Assembly (NCBI RefSeq): GCF_018854495.1
Contig: NZ_JABBDR010000048.1
Coordinates: forward strand, 1-27,139
DNA length: 27,139 nt
Direction of reading: 5' to 3'
DNA from: Acidithiobacillus ferruginosus
GTDB taxonomy: Bacteria; Pseudomonadota; Gammaproteobacteria; Acidithiobacillales; Acidithiobacillaceae
The translations under genes and the position numbers were made by a program. Every line of letters begins with the position of its first letter. The stretch's first letter is position 1. The notes under the pieces are model-generated. The model did no database searches, had not been told where the DNA came from, and worked only from the letters and a program-made list of their open reading frames with translations. Positions 7,816-16,268 of this stretch are shown here, piece after piece.

Positions 7816-8784
7816 TCAAAAATCACGCCGCACGGCAAATGCCGCCAAAAAAGCAAGGGCTTCCTTCTCCACACCTTCCGGGAACCCGGACAGACAAGCA
7901 ATAGCCTGATCCGCCTTTTCCTTCGCGACGCGCAAAGTGTAATCAATTGACCCTGTTCTGGCAATGATTTCCCAGACTGTTCCAAAGACGGCTGGCGCAT
8001 TGCCGCTCAGTGCTTCACGCAAAATGGCCTGCTCTGCCGCCGTGGCATGCTGCATGGCATGGATATAGGGCAGGGTTGCCTTGCCTTCCGCCAGATCGTC
8101 GCCCCGGTTTTTACCCATTTTCTCGGCGCTGGTGGAGTAATCCAAGGCGTCATCCATCAACTGAAAGGCGATGCCGAGCAGCGAGCCATATTGCGCCAAG
8201 GCCCCCTCCGCAGCGGCATCCAGGTTGTTTACCAGCGCCCCGATACGGGCGGCGGCCTCGAAGAGCTTGGCGGTCTTGGCTTCTATGACCGCGAAGTACG
8301 CCTCAGGACTCAGATCGGCATCGTTGGCATTCTCCAGTTGCGCGACCTCTCCCTGGGCAATAACGCTGGTGGCCTCCGCCATGGTGGCGAGGATACGCAT
8401 ATCGCCGTCCTGTACCATCATCTCGAAGGATCGGGCGTAAAGAAAATCCCCGACGAGTACGGCGGCGGCGTTGCCCCAGCGTTGATTAGCAGTCGCATTG
8501 CTGCGCCGCAGTTCGGAACCATCGACTACGTCATCATGCAGCAGCGTCGCCGTATGGATAAACTCGACAACAGCCGCCAGAGAGATCGGACGCGGGCCAC
8601 GCTCACCGCCCATGCGTGCGGCGAGCAGCAGAACCATAGGCCGCAGCCTTTTGCCACCGGCATTGATCAGATACGTCCCCATGGCCGGAATGGTCGGCAC
8701 CCCCGAACGCAATTGTTCCTGGATAACGCTGTTCACCGCCGCCATATCGGCCCGTACGAGGCGGTTGACTTCCTCCAGATTCAT
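7816..8784 (-). CDS. ispB: Octaprenyl diphosphate synthase (trans-polyprenyl synthase)
   Basis: A 322-residue all-helical prenyl transferase, the usual length for IspB. It extends farnesyl diphosphate with isopentenyl diphosphate to make the ubiquinone side chain. Visible motifs are GKRLRP (44-49, substrate binding), the first aspartate-rich motif DDVVD (84-88), the second motif DDALD in 'FQLMDDALDYS', and a C-terminal KEKADQAI helix. The start chosen is ATG 8784 (MNLEEVNRL), with AAGGG just upstream. An ATG 102 bases further upstream would add a non-conserved 34-residue tail overlapping the likely promoter. The tRNA-Pro gene follows 10 bp after the stop. Confidence 0.93.
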   Translation of the reverse strand: MNLEEVNRLVRADMAAVNSVIQEQLRSGVPTIPAMGTYLINAGGKRLRPMVLLLAARMGGERGPRPISLAAVVEFIHTATLLHDDVVDGSELRRSNATANQRWGNAAAVLVGDFLYARSFEMMVQDGDMRILATMAEATSVIAQGEVAQLENANDADLSPEAYFAVIEAKTAKLFEAAARIGALVNNLDAAAEGALAQYGSLLGIAFQLMDDALDYSTSAEKMGKNRGDDLAEGKATLPYIHAMQHATAAEQAILREALSGNAPAVFGTVWEIIARTGSIDYTLRVAKEKADQAIACLSGFPEGVEKEALAFLAAFAVRRDF

Positions 8785-8856
8785 GCCCTTGCTGCTCCCT
8801 GTCTGCCTCAGCACCTGCCACACACCGGTATGGTGCGGAGCCGTTGATTGCAGGCG

Positions 8857-8886
8857 ATTGTCGTTAGCGCGGCACAAGCTTGTCAA
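8857..8886 (-). promoter_or_regulatory. Candidate sigma-70 promoter for ispB
   Basis: On the minus strand a perfect -35 TTGACA (8886-8881) is followed after 18 bases by GACAAT (8862-8857), a fair -10. It lies about 75 bp upstream of the chosen ispB start, which supports that start over the longer reading. Confidence 0.45.
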
Positions 8887-8901
8887 GCGCGGTCATCCGC
8901 C

Positions 8902-9849
8902 TTATGCCGCAGCGCCGGACAACCCGGCCGGAATCTCCAGGTGGCGTGATCTGGCCAATCGTCTCAATACTTCCGGGTCGCCATTCCATTGTGCAAGCGT
9001 ATCCCACAGGGGGTGCGGGCCGAGGTCTTCGCCTGCCCGCAACATGCGTTCACGCAAGGTTTTGCCACCACTGCCCACCGCCAGGAAGAGCAGTATCAGG
9101 GTATTGAGATAATCCTCGATACGGCGTTGCTGGTAGGTTATGCGCAGAAGTTCGGCATACAACGGCAGTCGCCGCGGTTCATGGGCGATAGCCCGCCACA
9201 GGATCGCCATGCCGTAGGCCGGATCGTGGTTGCGGGACACCAGGGCCAGCGCCATCTCCGCCGTCATGACGGCATCCGGAGTTCGCACTTGCGGAAGGGG
9301 GATGGCCATGCCCACTTTCTCGGCAAGCACGAGGAGTTCAAGATTGCCGGGATCCTGACTCAGACCGGTATTTACCCGTTCCCGCCACCAGGATTCGTCC
9401 ATGGGGGCAGCCCCCGGCTTTTCTCCCAGACTTTCGAGCAGGTCGGCATAGCTGTCGATATCCGCCATGGCAAGATAGGCATCCAGGAGCATGTTGATGG
9501 GTTTGGTCACATGCGGGTTGATATCCACATACCAGCGCAACACGGTCGCGGCCTGCGCATAGTGGCCATACTCCAGGTAAATGGTCGCTTCGTTGAGAAG
9601 ATCGTCGATACTGAGCAACTGCTGCTCGGCGCCGCCGGTAACCGTTACGGAGGGGGTAACGGCCTCTCCGCCGGGTGCTTCCGATCGAGTCTTGGGCACA
9701 TCCGTAGTGCGCACCGAACGCGCGGATACGAAAACCGGGGCACTGCTTTTGTTCTGTAAACGGCGGCGCCGTGCCCGCAGACGGATGGAAACCTCCACCA
9801 GCAGCAACAGGACGACAACGATTTCCAACAATAACATTACACCTTGCAT
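8902..9849 (-). CDS. Membrane-anchored TPR protein with FimV-like C-terminal region
   Basis: A 315-residue protein from ATG 9849-9847, with GAGG 5 bases upstream. A longer reading from 9870 lacks a ribosome site. The N-terminus is one membrane anchor (about residues 4-25, MLLLEIVVVLLLLVEVSIRL) followed by RARRRR, placing the rest in the cytoplasm. A variable linker extends to about residue 80. Then come TPR-like helices: 'LLNEATIYLEYGHYAQAATVLRWYVDINP' and 'LLDAYLAMADIDSYADLLESLG'. The 'EA.IYL.YG....A...L' pattern and the LGEKP-like spacing are typical of the FimV/HubP cytoplasmic region used in polar type IV pilus assembly. A peptidoglycan-binding LysM part is absent, so it is at most a partial analogue. 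It lies 88 bp downstream of ntrC on the same strand; no clear terminator separates them. Confidence 0.75.
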   Translation of the reverse strand: MQGVMLLLEIVVVLLLLVEVSIRLRARRRRLQNKSSAPVFVSARSVRTTDVPKTRSEAPGGEAVTPSVTVTGGAEQQLLSIDDLLNEATIYLEYGHYAQAATVLRWYVDINPHVTKPINMLLDAYLAMADIDSYADLLESLGEKPGAAPMDESWWRERVNTGLSQDPGNLELLVLAEKVGMAIPLPQVRTPDAVMTAEMALALVSRNHDPAYGMAILWRAIAHEPRRLPLYAELLRITYQQRRIEDYLNTLILLFLAVGSGGKTLRERMLRAGEDLGPHPLWDTLAQWNGDPEVLRRLARSRHLEIPAGLSGAAA

Positions 9850-9937
9850 AGACACCTCAAGCGCGACCAAGCATACCCTTTATCCCCACATACAAGGCGT
9901 TTTAGTCGAAAGCCCGGGATTCGCCAGAAGCGATGCT

Positions 9938-11344
9938 TTACGGTTCCTCCGCCATGCCCAACTCCTTCAGCTTGCGGGTGAGCGTATTGCGCCCCCACCC
10001 GAGTTTGTGCGCGGCGCTCTGCTTATGGCCACGGGTATGTTGCAGGGCCGCTTCCAGCAGACAGCGTTCGAACAGCGGCTGAATCTTGTCCAGCAGGGCT
10101 TCTTCACCACCCGCGAGGCGCTGTCGCACCACCGCCCCCAGCAGCAGGCGCCAATCCTGGGGGTTCGGATCCGGCATCATGGCGGGCACCGGCGATGCGG
10201 CCATTTCCGGCGGCAAATCCGTCACCTGGACCTCGCGGGTGGGTGCCATCACCGTAATCCAGCGACAGACGTTTTCCAATTGGCGCACATTACCGGGCCA
10301 ATGCCAGTTCATAAAGGCGGACTCCGCCTCCGGACTCAATATTCGCCGCTCGACATCCAGTTGCTCCGCGCTACGACGGAGAAAATGGCGGGCCAGACGC
10401 GGAATGTCCTCACGCCGCTCGCGTATGGGCGGAAGATGGATATGGATGACGTTGAGACGATGGTAGAGATCTTCCCGGAAGCTGCCATCGCGCACCTTGG
10501 CTTCGAGGTTCTGGTGGGTCGCGGCAAGAACGCGGACGTCCGCACGCTGGGGCGCGTGGCCACCGACCCGATAGAAAGTGCCGTCGGAAAGCACCCGCAG
10601 CAGGCGCGTTTGCAGGGCGGCCGGCATATCGCCGATTTCATCCAGAAAGAGGGTTCCCCCGGAGGCCTGCTCGAAGCGACCCTGCCGGGTCTGCACCGCC
10701 CCGGTAAAAGCGCCCTTTTCATGACCAAACAGTTCCGATTCCAGCAACTCCGCGGGAATGGCCGCCGTGTTGATAGCAATGAAGGGTCCGCGCGCACGGG
10801 GGCTGTGCCGGTGCAGTGCACTGGCCACCAATTCCTTGCCGGATCCCGATTCGCCGGTAATCAGCACATTGATCTGTGAGCGCGACAGACGCCCGATGGC
10901 ACGAAACACCTCTTGCATGGCCGGAGCCTCACCGATCATTTCCGCCGGATCGCTCTCCTCAGCGCCCGCCGCACTCGGTCCCGCCCGACTGCCGAGGGCG
11001 CGCTGCACCAGCGTAACCGCCTCGTCCATGTCAAACGGCTTGGGCAGATACTCAAAGGCCCCACTTTGAAAAGCGGCGACGGCATTGTCGAGATCAGAGT
11101 GCGCCGTCATCACGATCACCGGCAGTTTTGGCCAGCGCGACTGCACTTCGCGCAGAAACGCCAATCCGTCCAGGCCAGGCATACGCAGATCGGTGACAAC
11201 GGCCCCCGGCTGCTCACGCCCCAGGGCCCGCAGCGCGCTGTCGGCGTCTGCAAAGCTGCGCACCGGGATATCGGCCTGCGTCAACGCCTTCTCCAAAACC
11301 CAGCGAATGGAAGGGTCGTCATCGATAATCCAGACCTGTGTCAT
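9938..11344 (-). CDS. ntrC: Nitrogen regulator NtrC (sigma-54 enhancer-binding response regulator)
   Basis: A 468-residue protein with the full NtrC layout. The receiver domain covers about 1-118, with phospho-acceptor Asp52 in TDLRMPG, acidic pocket IDDDP and Lys102. The AAA+ domain covers about 137-370, with Walker A GESGSGKE (164-171), the sigma-54 contact loop GAFTGA (211-216), Walker [12 protein letters not shown] and the arginine-finger region. A Fis-type helix-turn-helix at the C-terminus ends '...[19 protein letters not shown]'. This domain composition plus the adjacent NtrB identifies NtrC rather than NtrX or AtoC. It binds GCAC-N7-GTGC palindromes and activates sigma-54 promoters when NtrB phosphorylates it under nitrogen limitation. 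Its ATG overlaps the ntrB stop (ATGA). Several candidate targets lie in this window. Confidence 0.95.
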   Translation of the reverse strand: MTQVWIIDDDPSIRWVLEKALTQADIPVRSFADADSALRALGREQPGAVVTDLRMPGLDGLAFLREVQSRWPKLPVIVMTAHSDLDNAVAAFQSGAFEYLPKPFDMDEAVTLVQRALGSRAGPSAAGAEESDPAEMIGEAPAMQEVFRAIGRLSRSQINVLITGESGSGKELVASALHRHSPRARGPFIAINTAAIPAELLESELFGHEKGAFTGAVQTRQGRFEQASGGTLFLDEIGDMPAALQTRLLRVLSDGTFYRVGGHAPQRADVRVLAATHQNLEAKVRDGSFREDLYHRLNVIHIHLPPIRERREDIPRLARHFLRRSAEQLDVERRILSPEAESAFMNWHWPGNVRQLENVCRWITVMAPTREVQVTDLPPEMAASPVPAMMPDPNPQDWRLLLGAVVRQRLAGGEEALLDKIQPLFERCLLEAALQHTRGHKQSAAHKLGWGRNTLTRKLKELGMAEEP

Positions 11345-12426
11345 GCGGATGCCTCCCGGTGCGGTGACAGGGGCAGGGAAACGGAAAATACCGTTTCTCC
11401 CGGTTGTGAATGGCAGTGGACCACGCCGCCATGCCCGCGCACCAGTCCCTGTACGATGGCGAGCCCCATTCCCATACCCTCGGCCCGACTGGTGACCAGG
11501 GGCAAAAAGATCCGTGGCAGCAGATCGGGGGGGATTCCCCGGCCGTTGTCGACTATATCCACACGCAGCGCCAGGCGGAACTTGTGGTGCAGCAGGGTAA
11601 CGTAGCGTTCGACCCGGGTACGGATCAGGATGGCACCGTGGCGGTCCAGCGCCTGTTGGGCATTGCGCATCAGATTCAGAAAAACCTGCACCAGTTGCTC
11701 CTGATCCGCCATAAGGTCGGGAATGGAGGGGTCGTAGTCGAAACGCACGGCAATACCGGTGGGCAATTCCGCATTCAGCAGGTGACGCACGTGCTCCAGC
11801 ACCTGATGGATATTCACCTCGGCAAAAACCGGGCGGCTACGGGGCCCCTGGAGGCGATCCACCAGATGATGCAGGCGATCCACCTCATGGAGAATGACCC
11901 GGGTGTAATCTTTCAGTTCCGGGCGTTGCAACTCGCGATCCAGGAGCTGCGCAGCCCCGCGCAAACCACCGAGGGGGTTTTTGATTTCGTGGGCGAGGCC
12001 GCGCAGCATCTCCTGCGCTGCACCGTAAATGCGGTCCTGCATTTCCTCCTCGGCGTGCCGCGCTGGCAGTTCCATGGGCCGCATTTCAATAATGAGGCCG
12101 TCGGTTGGTACCGGTGTCACCACCAAATCCACCACGGCGCCGCCGCCCTCACTCAGCGCCAGGGGCAGGGCTCTGCGCAGTGTCGCCGTGTTCGCCGCAA
12201 GGGTATCCGCAAAAAGTGTGGCAAATCGCTCTTCGCCAATGACACTGCACAGCGCCGGCAAATTTTGTCCCAATGCCTGGTGTTGGCTGATGCGCAGCAG
12301 ATTCTCGGCGGCGGGATTCATATACCGGATATGGTAATCCGCTCCCAGAACCAGTACCGCTGATTCCAGAGCGTCCAACACCATATTCTCCGTGGGCAGG
12401 GTGGTTATGTTTTTGCGGCGCGCCAT
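11341..12426 (-). CDS. ntrB: Nitrogen regulation sensor kinase NtrB
   Basis: A 361-residue soluble histidine kinase/phosphatase, close to the usual 350. The start is ATG 12426-12424 (MARRKNITTL), with GGAG 5 bases upstream; the frame stays open further upstream, but that stretch crosses the sigma-54 promoter. An N-terminal PAS domain covers about 15-120 ('AVLVLGADYHIRYMNPAAENLL'). The phospho-acceptor H-box is LAHEIKNPLGG with His146. The ATPase domain has an N-box (NLMRNAQQA), DNGRGIPP and 'GMGMGLAIVQGLVRGHGG'. There are no membrane helices, as expected for NtrB, which senses nitrogen through the PII protein GlnB. It is the first gene of ntrBC; no glnA precedes it, unlike in enterics, so the pair has its own promoter. 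Confidence 0.94.
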   Translation of the reverse strand: MARRKNITTLPTENMVLDALESAVLVLGADYHIRYMNPAAENLLRISQHQALGQNLPALCSVIGEERFATLFADTLAANTATLRRALPLALSEGGGAVVDLVVTPVPTDGLIIEMRPMELPARHAEEEMQDRIYGAAQEMLRGLAHEIKNPLGGLRGAAQLLDRELQRPELKDYTRVILHEVDRLHHLVDRLQGPRSRPVFAEVNIHQVLEHVRHLLNAELPTGIAVRFDYDPSIPDLMADQEQLVQVFLNLMRNAQQALDRHGAILIRTRVERYVTLLHHKFRLALRVDIVDNGRGIPPDLLPRIFLPLVTSRAEGMGMGLAIVQGLVRGHGGVVHCHSQPGETVFSVSLPLSPHREASA

Positions 12427-12473
12427 GCAAGCTCCGATTTTATGATTCACCAAACAGGCTCCGTGCTCAGTAA

Positions 12474-12489
12474 AGCAAAAAGCGCACCA
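12474..12489 (-). promoter_or_regulatory. Sigma-54 promoter of ntrBC
   Basis: On the minus strand TGGTGC-GCTTT-TTGCT, with the invariant GG and GC separated by exactly ten bases as required for a -24/-12 element. It matches TGGCAC-N5-TTGCW except at two positions. It lies about 50 bp upstream of the ntrB start. The closest NtrC palindrome (centre 12614) is about 127 bp upstream, a normal enhancer distance. Confidence 0.7.
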
Positions 12490-12591
12490 GACCATGCAGG
12501 AACATAGCCTCCTGTACTCCGGCATACCATGGACATGCTTCTGCATCCTCGACACAAATGCCAGGCATGCGCCATCGTGCGGCAGCCGGTT

Positions 12592-12622
12592 GCCGGTGCA
12601 CATGATGCACCATAATAGTGCA
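12592..12622. promoter_or_regulatory. NtrC-binding site between ntrB and the Anbu gene
   Basis: A 17-bp palindrome TGCACCATAATAGTGCA at 12606-12622 fits the enterobacterial NtrC consensus GCAC-N7-GTGC exactly. A weaker half-site (GTGC at 12596-12599) is centred about 22 bp away. The whole 310-bp interval between ntrB (12426) and the protease gene (12737) is divergent. It holds the ntrBC sigma-54 promoter, this site and a sigma-70-like promoter towards the protease gene. Confidence 0.75.
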
Positions 12623-12661
12623 TTATGGACGGGGCGCCTAGCACCACTGGCGGCCAACCCT

Positions 12662-12690
12662 TTGGTCGGGCTTCCCAAGGATGGTATTTT
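12662..12690 (+). promoter_or_regulatory. Candidate sigma-70 promoter of the Anbu gene
   Basis: TTGGTC (12662-12667) and TATTTT (12685-12690) are 17 bases apart, about 45 bp before the ATG. Checking every GG in 12601-12737 for GG-N10-GC found no sigma-54 element on the plus strand here, so this is the best available promoter for the protease. Confidence 0.4.
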
Positions 12691-12736
12691 CGGCGACTAT
12701 CATCCATCCATGTCGTCGGGCTCACAGGAACACTCC

Positions 12737-13507
12737 ATGACCTATTGCCTCACCACCCACGTCACAGGGGGCCTGGTTTTCTGCTCAGACTCGCGGACCA
12801 ACGCGGGCACCGACAATGTCAGCATCTACTCGAAAATGCATCACTTCTGCTGGCCCGGCGATCGTTTTCTCTGCCTGCTTTCAGCGGGCAATCTGGCGAC
12901 CACCCAGGGCGTGGTCAAGCGGATGCAGCAAGATATCGACCAGGACGCCGAAATCCATCTGCTCCATCTGACCAGCATGGCGGAGGCGGCGGATTATGTC
13001 GGCCTCATCAATGCCGAGGTGCAGCGCAACCAAGCCAACCGCGATACCGCCAACACCAATTTTGAAGCGACCTTCATCCTCGGCGGGCAGATCGGGGCAG
13101 AGATGCCAGCCACCTATATGATCTATCCACAAGGCAACTACATCCATGAATCATCGGACCATCCCTTTCTGCAAATCGGCGAAATCAAGTACGGCAAACC
13201 GATCCTGGACCGCGTAGTCAGGCCCGACCTCTCGCTGGAGGCTGCAGCACGCTGTGCGCTGGTCTCCATGAATTCCACCATGCGCAGCAATGTCACCGTA
13301 GGCCCTCCGGTGGAACTGCTCATTTACCGCGCCAACAGCCTGCAGGCGGGGCGCTACCTGACCTTTTCCGACGAAGATCCTTTTTACCGCAGCATCGGTG
13401 AACGCTGGAGCCAGGGGTTGCTACGGGCGCTGGATGACCTGCCGCGCTTTGCCTGGGAAAGTGCGACCACGAATCTCACTGAAGCAACAGAAAACGGCGG
13501 TCGTTAA
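12737..13507 (+). CDS. Anbu, proteasome-type protease (ancestral beta subunit)
   Basis: A 256-residue Ntn-hydrolase of the bacterial proteasome-related Anbu family. The start is ATG 12737 (MTYCLTTHV), with AGGA about 7 bases upstream. It leaves Thr2 as the N-terminal nucleophile after methionine removal, the arrangement used by HslV/proteasome beta subunits; an upstream in-frame start would bury it. The pattern GLVFCSDSRTNAGTDN (residues 12-27) holds the conserved Asp of the fold. 'FCLLSAGNLA'-type and GGQIG strands follow, and the C-terminus is 'YRSIGERWSQGLLRALDDLP'. Anbu forms an open-ring or helical assembly of dodecamers and has no dedicated unfoldase next door. The following genes (ATP-grasp, alpha-E, transglutaminase) are its usual neighbours across bacteria. 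Substrates are unknown. Confidence 0.92.
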   Translation: MTYCLTTHVTGGLVFCSDSRTNAGTDNVSIYSKMHHFCWPGDRFLCLLSAGNLATTQGVVKRMQQDIDQDAEIHLLHLTSMAEAADYVGLINAEVQRNQANRDTANTNFEATFILGGQIGAEMPATYMIYPQGNYIHESSDHPFLQIGEIKYGKPILDRVVRPDLSLEAAARCALVSMNSTMRSNVTVGPPVELLIYRANSLQAGRYLTFSDEDPFYRSIGERWSQGLLRALDDLPRFAWESATTNLTEATENGGR

Positions 13508-13524
13508 CGGACGAAATCGGCCCT

Positions 13525-13559
13525 GCACCATGGCTGAGCCAATCGCACCATATTGGTGC
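13525..13559. promoter_or_regulatory. Paired NtrC sites upstream of the ATP-grasp operon
   Basis: A perfect palindrome GCACCATATTGGTGC lies at 13545-13559. A second site with one mismatch (GCAC-N7-GAGC) lies at 13525-13539. Their centres are 20 bp apart, so both face the same side of the helix, as expected for cooperative NtrC dimers. They lie about 115 bp upstream of the -24 element. Confidence 0.78.
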
Positions 13560-13665
13560 ATATCTTTTCTTTACTGCGACACGGTCCCGCGGGAAATGCG
13601 ATGGCTGGCGACCGGAATGGCGTTATCGGGACACCCGAGAAGGAGGCGGTCGCCCAGCCGGCATC

Positions 13666-13681
13666 TGGCATAATCTTTGCT
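13666..13681 (+). promoter_or_regulatory. Sigma-54 promoter of the ATP-grasp/alpha-E/transglutaminase operon
   Basis: TGGCAT-AATCT-TTGCT, one base from the TGGCAC-N5-TTGCT consensus, with correct GG-N10-GC spacing. It lies about 115 bp before the ATP-grasp start in the 287-bp gap after the Anbu gene, downstream of the paired NtrC sites. Confidence 0.82.
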
Positions 13682-13794
13682 GATATTACCCCAGCGACCA
13701 CAGCACAGCCCGATCCGGCATCGGAACGAGGACGTCGTCTCACCGCCATATTCAGAAGCGTGAGCGTGCATCACGCGAAGAGGAGAACCGGTCG

Positions 13795-15258
13795 ATGGAT
13801 TGGCTGAGCAAGCATTATCAACAGCAGAAGAGTTACGATGAACTGGTAGGCGAAGGTGCGGTGCCACGTCTGCCGGCAGCCCCCCTGTTTGACTACCTCA
13901 GCACCCTGGACAGCAGTGAACTGCGTGCCCGCCGACAGGCCGCAGATGCCGCCATCCTCGCCATGGGTATCACCTTCACGGTGTACAGCGAGGCAGGCAA
14001 CATCGACCGCGCCTGGCCCTTTGATATCATCCCCCGCATCCTCTCACGGCGAGAGTGGGTGCGCATCGAAGACGGGCTCAAGCAGCGTTTGCAAGCCCTC
14101 AACCTCTTTATCGACGACATCTATAACGCCCAGCGTATCGTCGTGGACGGTGTTTTCCCGGCCGAGGTGCTGGCCAGCTCCCGCAATTTCCGGGAGGCCT
14201 GTCGCGGCGTGCGTCCACCTTTCGGAGTCTGGGCGCACATCTGTGGGAGCGATCTGGTCCGCGATGCGGACGGCACGGTCTATGTGCTGGAGGACAACCT
14301 GCGGGTTCCCTCCGGCGTCTCCTACATGCTGGAAAATCGACAGATCATGAAGCGGCTCTTTCCTGAACTATTCAAGTCTTCCACTATCTTGCCCGTGGAC
14401 GACTACCCCAACCGGCTCTACGACACCCTGGCCGCCCTGTCGCCACGCGAAGGTGAACGGCCCGTGGTCGCCGTGCTTACCCCGGGCATCTACAACTCGG
14501 CCTACTTCGAGCACAGTTATCTGGCGCAGCAAATGGGGGCTTATCTGGCGGAGGGCGCGGATTTTTTCGTCAGCAGGGAGGATATCGTTTATCTGCGGAC
14601 CATCTCCGGCCCGCAGCGGGTGGATGTGATCTACCGCCGCATCGACGACGAATATATGGACCCCGAGGTCTTCCTCACCGATTCCACTCTGGGTATTCCC
14701 GGATTGCTGCGCGCCTGGCGACGCGGCACGGTCGCCATTGCCAACGCTCCCGGTGCCGGCGTCGCCGATGACAAGGTGGTATACGCTTTCGTGCCCGACA
14801 TCATCCGCTACTATCTGGACGCCGAACCCATCCTGCCCAACGTGCCGACCTACTTGTGCATGCGCGACGCAGACCGCGATTATGTACTGAGTCACCTGCA
14901 CGAACTGGTGGTCAAACCGGCCAACGAGTCAGGCGGTTACGGCATGCTCATCGGACCACGCGCCACATCCGAAGAGCGTGGGCGCTTCGCGGAACTGATC
15001 GCCGCCAACCCGCGTAATTATATCGCCCAGCCCACCCTGAATCTTTCCACCGCGCCAACCCTGGTGGAAGACCATCTGGAAGCCCGCCATCTCGATCTGC
15101 GTCCCTTTATCCTGCAGGCGGACAAGCTGTATGTGACCACCGGCGGCCTGACCCGGGTGGCCATGCAACCGGGGTCGCTGGTGGTGAACAGCTCCCAGGG
15201 GGGCGGCAGCAAAGACACCTGGATTGTTGATGAGGAGGCCCCATGCTTTCGCGCGTAG
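13795..15258 (+). CDS. Circularly permuted ATP-grasp protein (COG2308, CP_ATPgrasp type)
   Basis: A 487-residue cytoplasmic protein. ATG 13795 has AGGAG about 8 bases upstream. It carries the hallmarks of circularly permuted ATP-grasp proteins: 'ITFTVYSEAGNIDRAWPFDIIPRI' near the N-terminus, 'DLVRDADGTVYVLEDNLRVPSGVSYMLENR' (acidic and Asn metal/ATP ligands), 'ERPVVAVLTPGIYNSAYFEHSYLAQQMGA', and 'LVVKPANESGGYGMLIGP' (glycine-rich loop with Lys). The family is predicted to ligate an amine to a carboxylate with ATP, probably making or attaching peptides, but no substrate is established. The stop overlaps the next start by 16 bases, so translation with the alpha-E gene is coupled. Confidence 0.93.
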   Translation: MDWLSKHYQQQKSYDELVGEGAVPRLPAAPLFDYLSTLDSSELRARRQAADAAILAMGITFTVYSEAGNIDRAWPFDIIPRILSRREWVRIEDGLKQRLQALNLFIDDIYNAQRIVVDGVFPAEVLASSRNFREACRGVRPPFGVWAHICGSDLVRDADGTVYVLEDNLRVPSGVSYMLENRQIMKRLFPELFKSSTILPVDDYPNRLYDTLAALSPREGERPVVAVLTPGIYNSAYFEHSYLAQQMGAYLAEGADFFVSREDIVYLRTISGPQRVDVIYRRIDDEYMDPEVFLTDSTLGIPGLLRAWRRGTVAIANAPGAGVADDKVVYAFVPDIIRYYLDAEPILPNVPTYLCMRDADRDYVLSHLHELVVKPANESGGYGMLIGPRATSEERGRFAELIAANPRNYIAQPTLNLSTAPTLVEDHLEARHLDLRPFILQADKLYVTTGGLTRVAMQPGSLVVNSSQGGGSKDTWIVDEEAPCFRA

Positions 15259-16229
15259 CTGAAAACCTGTACTGGATGGCCCGCTATCTGGAGCGGACCG
15301 AAGACATGGCCAGACTGATCAACGCCACCACACTGCTGCTGCTCGACCTGCCCCAGGGCGCCGAGTTCGGCTGGGACATTCTCTTGCAGGTGACGGGCGA
15401 CGCCGAACTCTACACGGAGCACTACGGCACGCCGGAGGAAGGCCGCATCATGCGGTTTCTCATTGCCGACGAGCGCAACCCCAACTCGGTGATGGCCGCC
15501 ATCCATCAGGCCCGGGAGAATTGCCGCACCTTCCGCGACCTGCTTCCCGCCGAGTTCTGGGAGCGCCTGAACACCCTCTTCCTCTTCGTCCGCGAACATG
15601 CCGGCACCAGTTCAGACAGCCGTCATGCACGTTATGCCTTTCTCAGCGAGGTCATTTCCCGACGCCACGCCCTGGTGGGACTGCTCATCAGCAGCATGAG
15701 CCAGGACAACGTGTACCAGTTCATCAAGCTGGGCCGCAACATGGAACGCGCCGACATGACCACCCGCATCGTCGACGTGACCAGCGCCGTGATTCTGCCC
15801 CAGGACCAGGGGCTACAGAAAACGACCACCAGCAGCCTCTGGCTGGGCGTGTTGCGTGCGCTCAGCGCCTTTGAGATGTACCGCCGTCATGTCTCGGTGC
15901 AGGTGCGCAGCAATCAGGTGGTAGACTATCTGCTCAAGGATAACAAGTTTCCGCGCAGCATGAAGTACTGCCTGGGGGAGATGGAGGTGGCGCTCGCCTA
16001 TCTGCCCAACGCGGGCATCCCCGCCGAGGCCGTGCGCCGCGCGCGGCGGCGTCTGGATGCCCTGAAACTGGCGAATTTGCGCCCGGACCTGCTCCATGAG
16101 TATCTGGATCAGGCACAGAAAGATCTCGCCATGGTGCACCGCACGATTCAGGGCACCTATTTTGCCCGGGAGGATACCGGTTTCGACGGAGTGCCGAGCG
16201 GGCTGCTCCTGAATGCCGCGCAGGCCTGA
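15243..16229 (+). CDS. Alpha-E domain protein (DUF403, COG2307)
   Basis: A 328-residue protein that is almost entirely helical. It begins with the family signature MLSRVAENLYWMARYLERTEDMARLI-like stretch (residues 1-26), and later has 'FIKLGRNMERADMTTRIVD', 'LWLGVLRALSAFEMYRRH' and 'FPRSMKYCLGEMEVAL'. The conserved Arg and Glu pairs (YLERTE, NMERAD) are typical. No enzymatic activity is known; the domain is found fused or adjacent to the circularly permuted ATP-grasp and is thought to be its partner. The gene overlaps the ATP-grasp gene by 16 bases and is followed after 39 bases by the transglutaminase gene, with GGAGG in the gap. Confidence 0.92.
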   Translation: MLSRVAENLYWMARYLERTEDMARLINATTLLLLDLPQGAEFGWDILLQVTGDAELYTEHYGTPEEGRIMRFLIADERNPNSVMAAIHQARENCRTFRDLLPAEFWERLNTLFLFVREHAGTSSDSRHARYAFLSEVISRRHALVGLLISSMSQDNVYQFIKLGRNMERADMTTRIVDVTSAVILPQDQGLQKTTTSSLWLGVLRALSAFEMYRRHVSVQVRSNQVVDYLLKDNKFPRSMKYCLGEMEVALAYLPNAGIPAEAVRRARRRLDALKLANLRPDLLHEYLDQAQKDLAMVHRTIQGTYFAREDTGFDGVPSGLLLNAAQA

Positions 16230-16268
16230 CCGCGGACGCGGCGCACACCCACTTCGGAGGAAATCATC

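Noticed and set aside
8827..8843. NtrC-like palindrome GCACC-ATACC-GGTGT upstream of ispB on the minus strand
   Set aside because: One arm ends in GTGT rather than GTGC, and no -24/-12 element lies downstream; the gene has a reasonable sigma-70 promoter and no nitrogen link.
12601..12737. A sigma-54 promoter for the Anbu gene
   Set aside because: Every GG in this interval was checked for GC ten bases later on the plus strand and none fitted.
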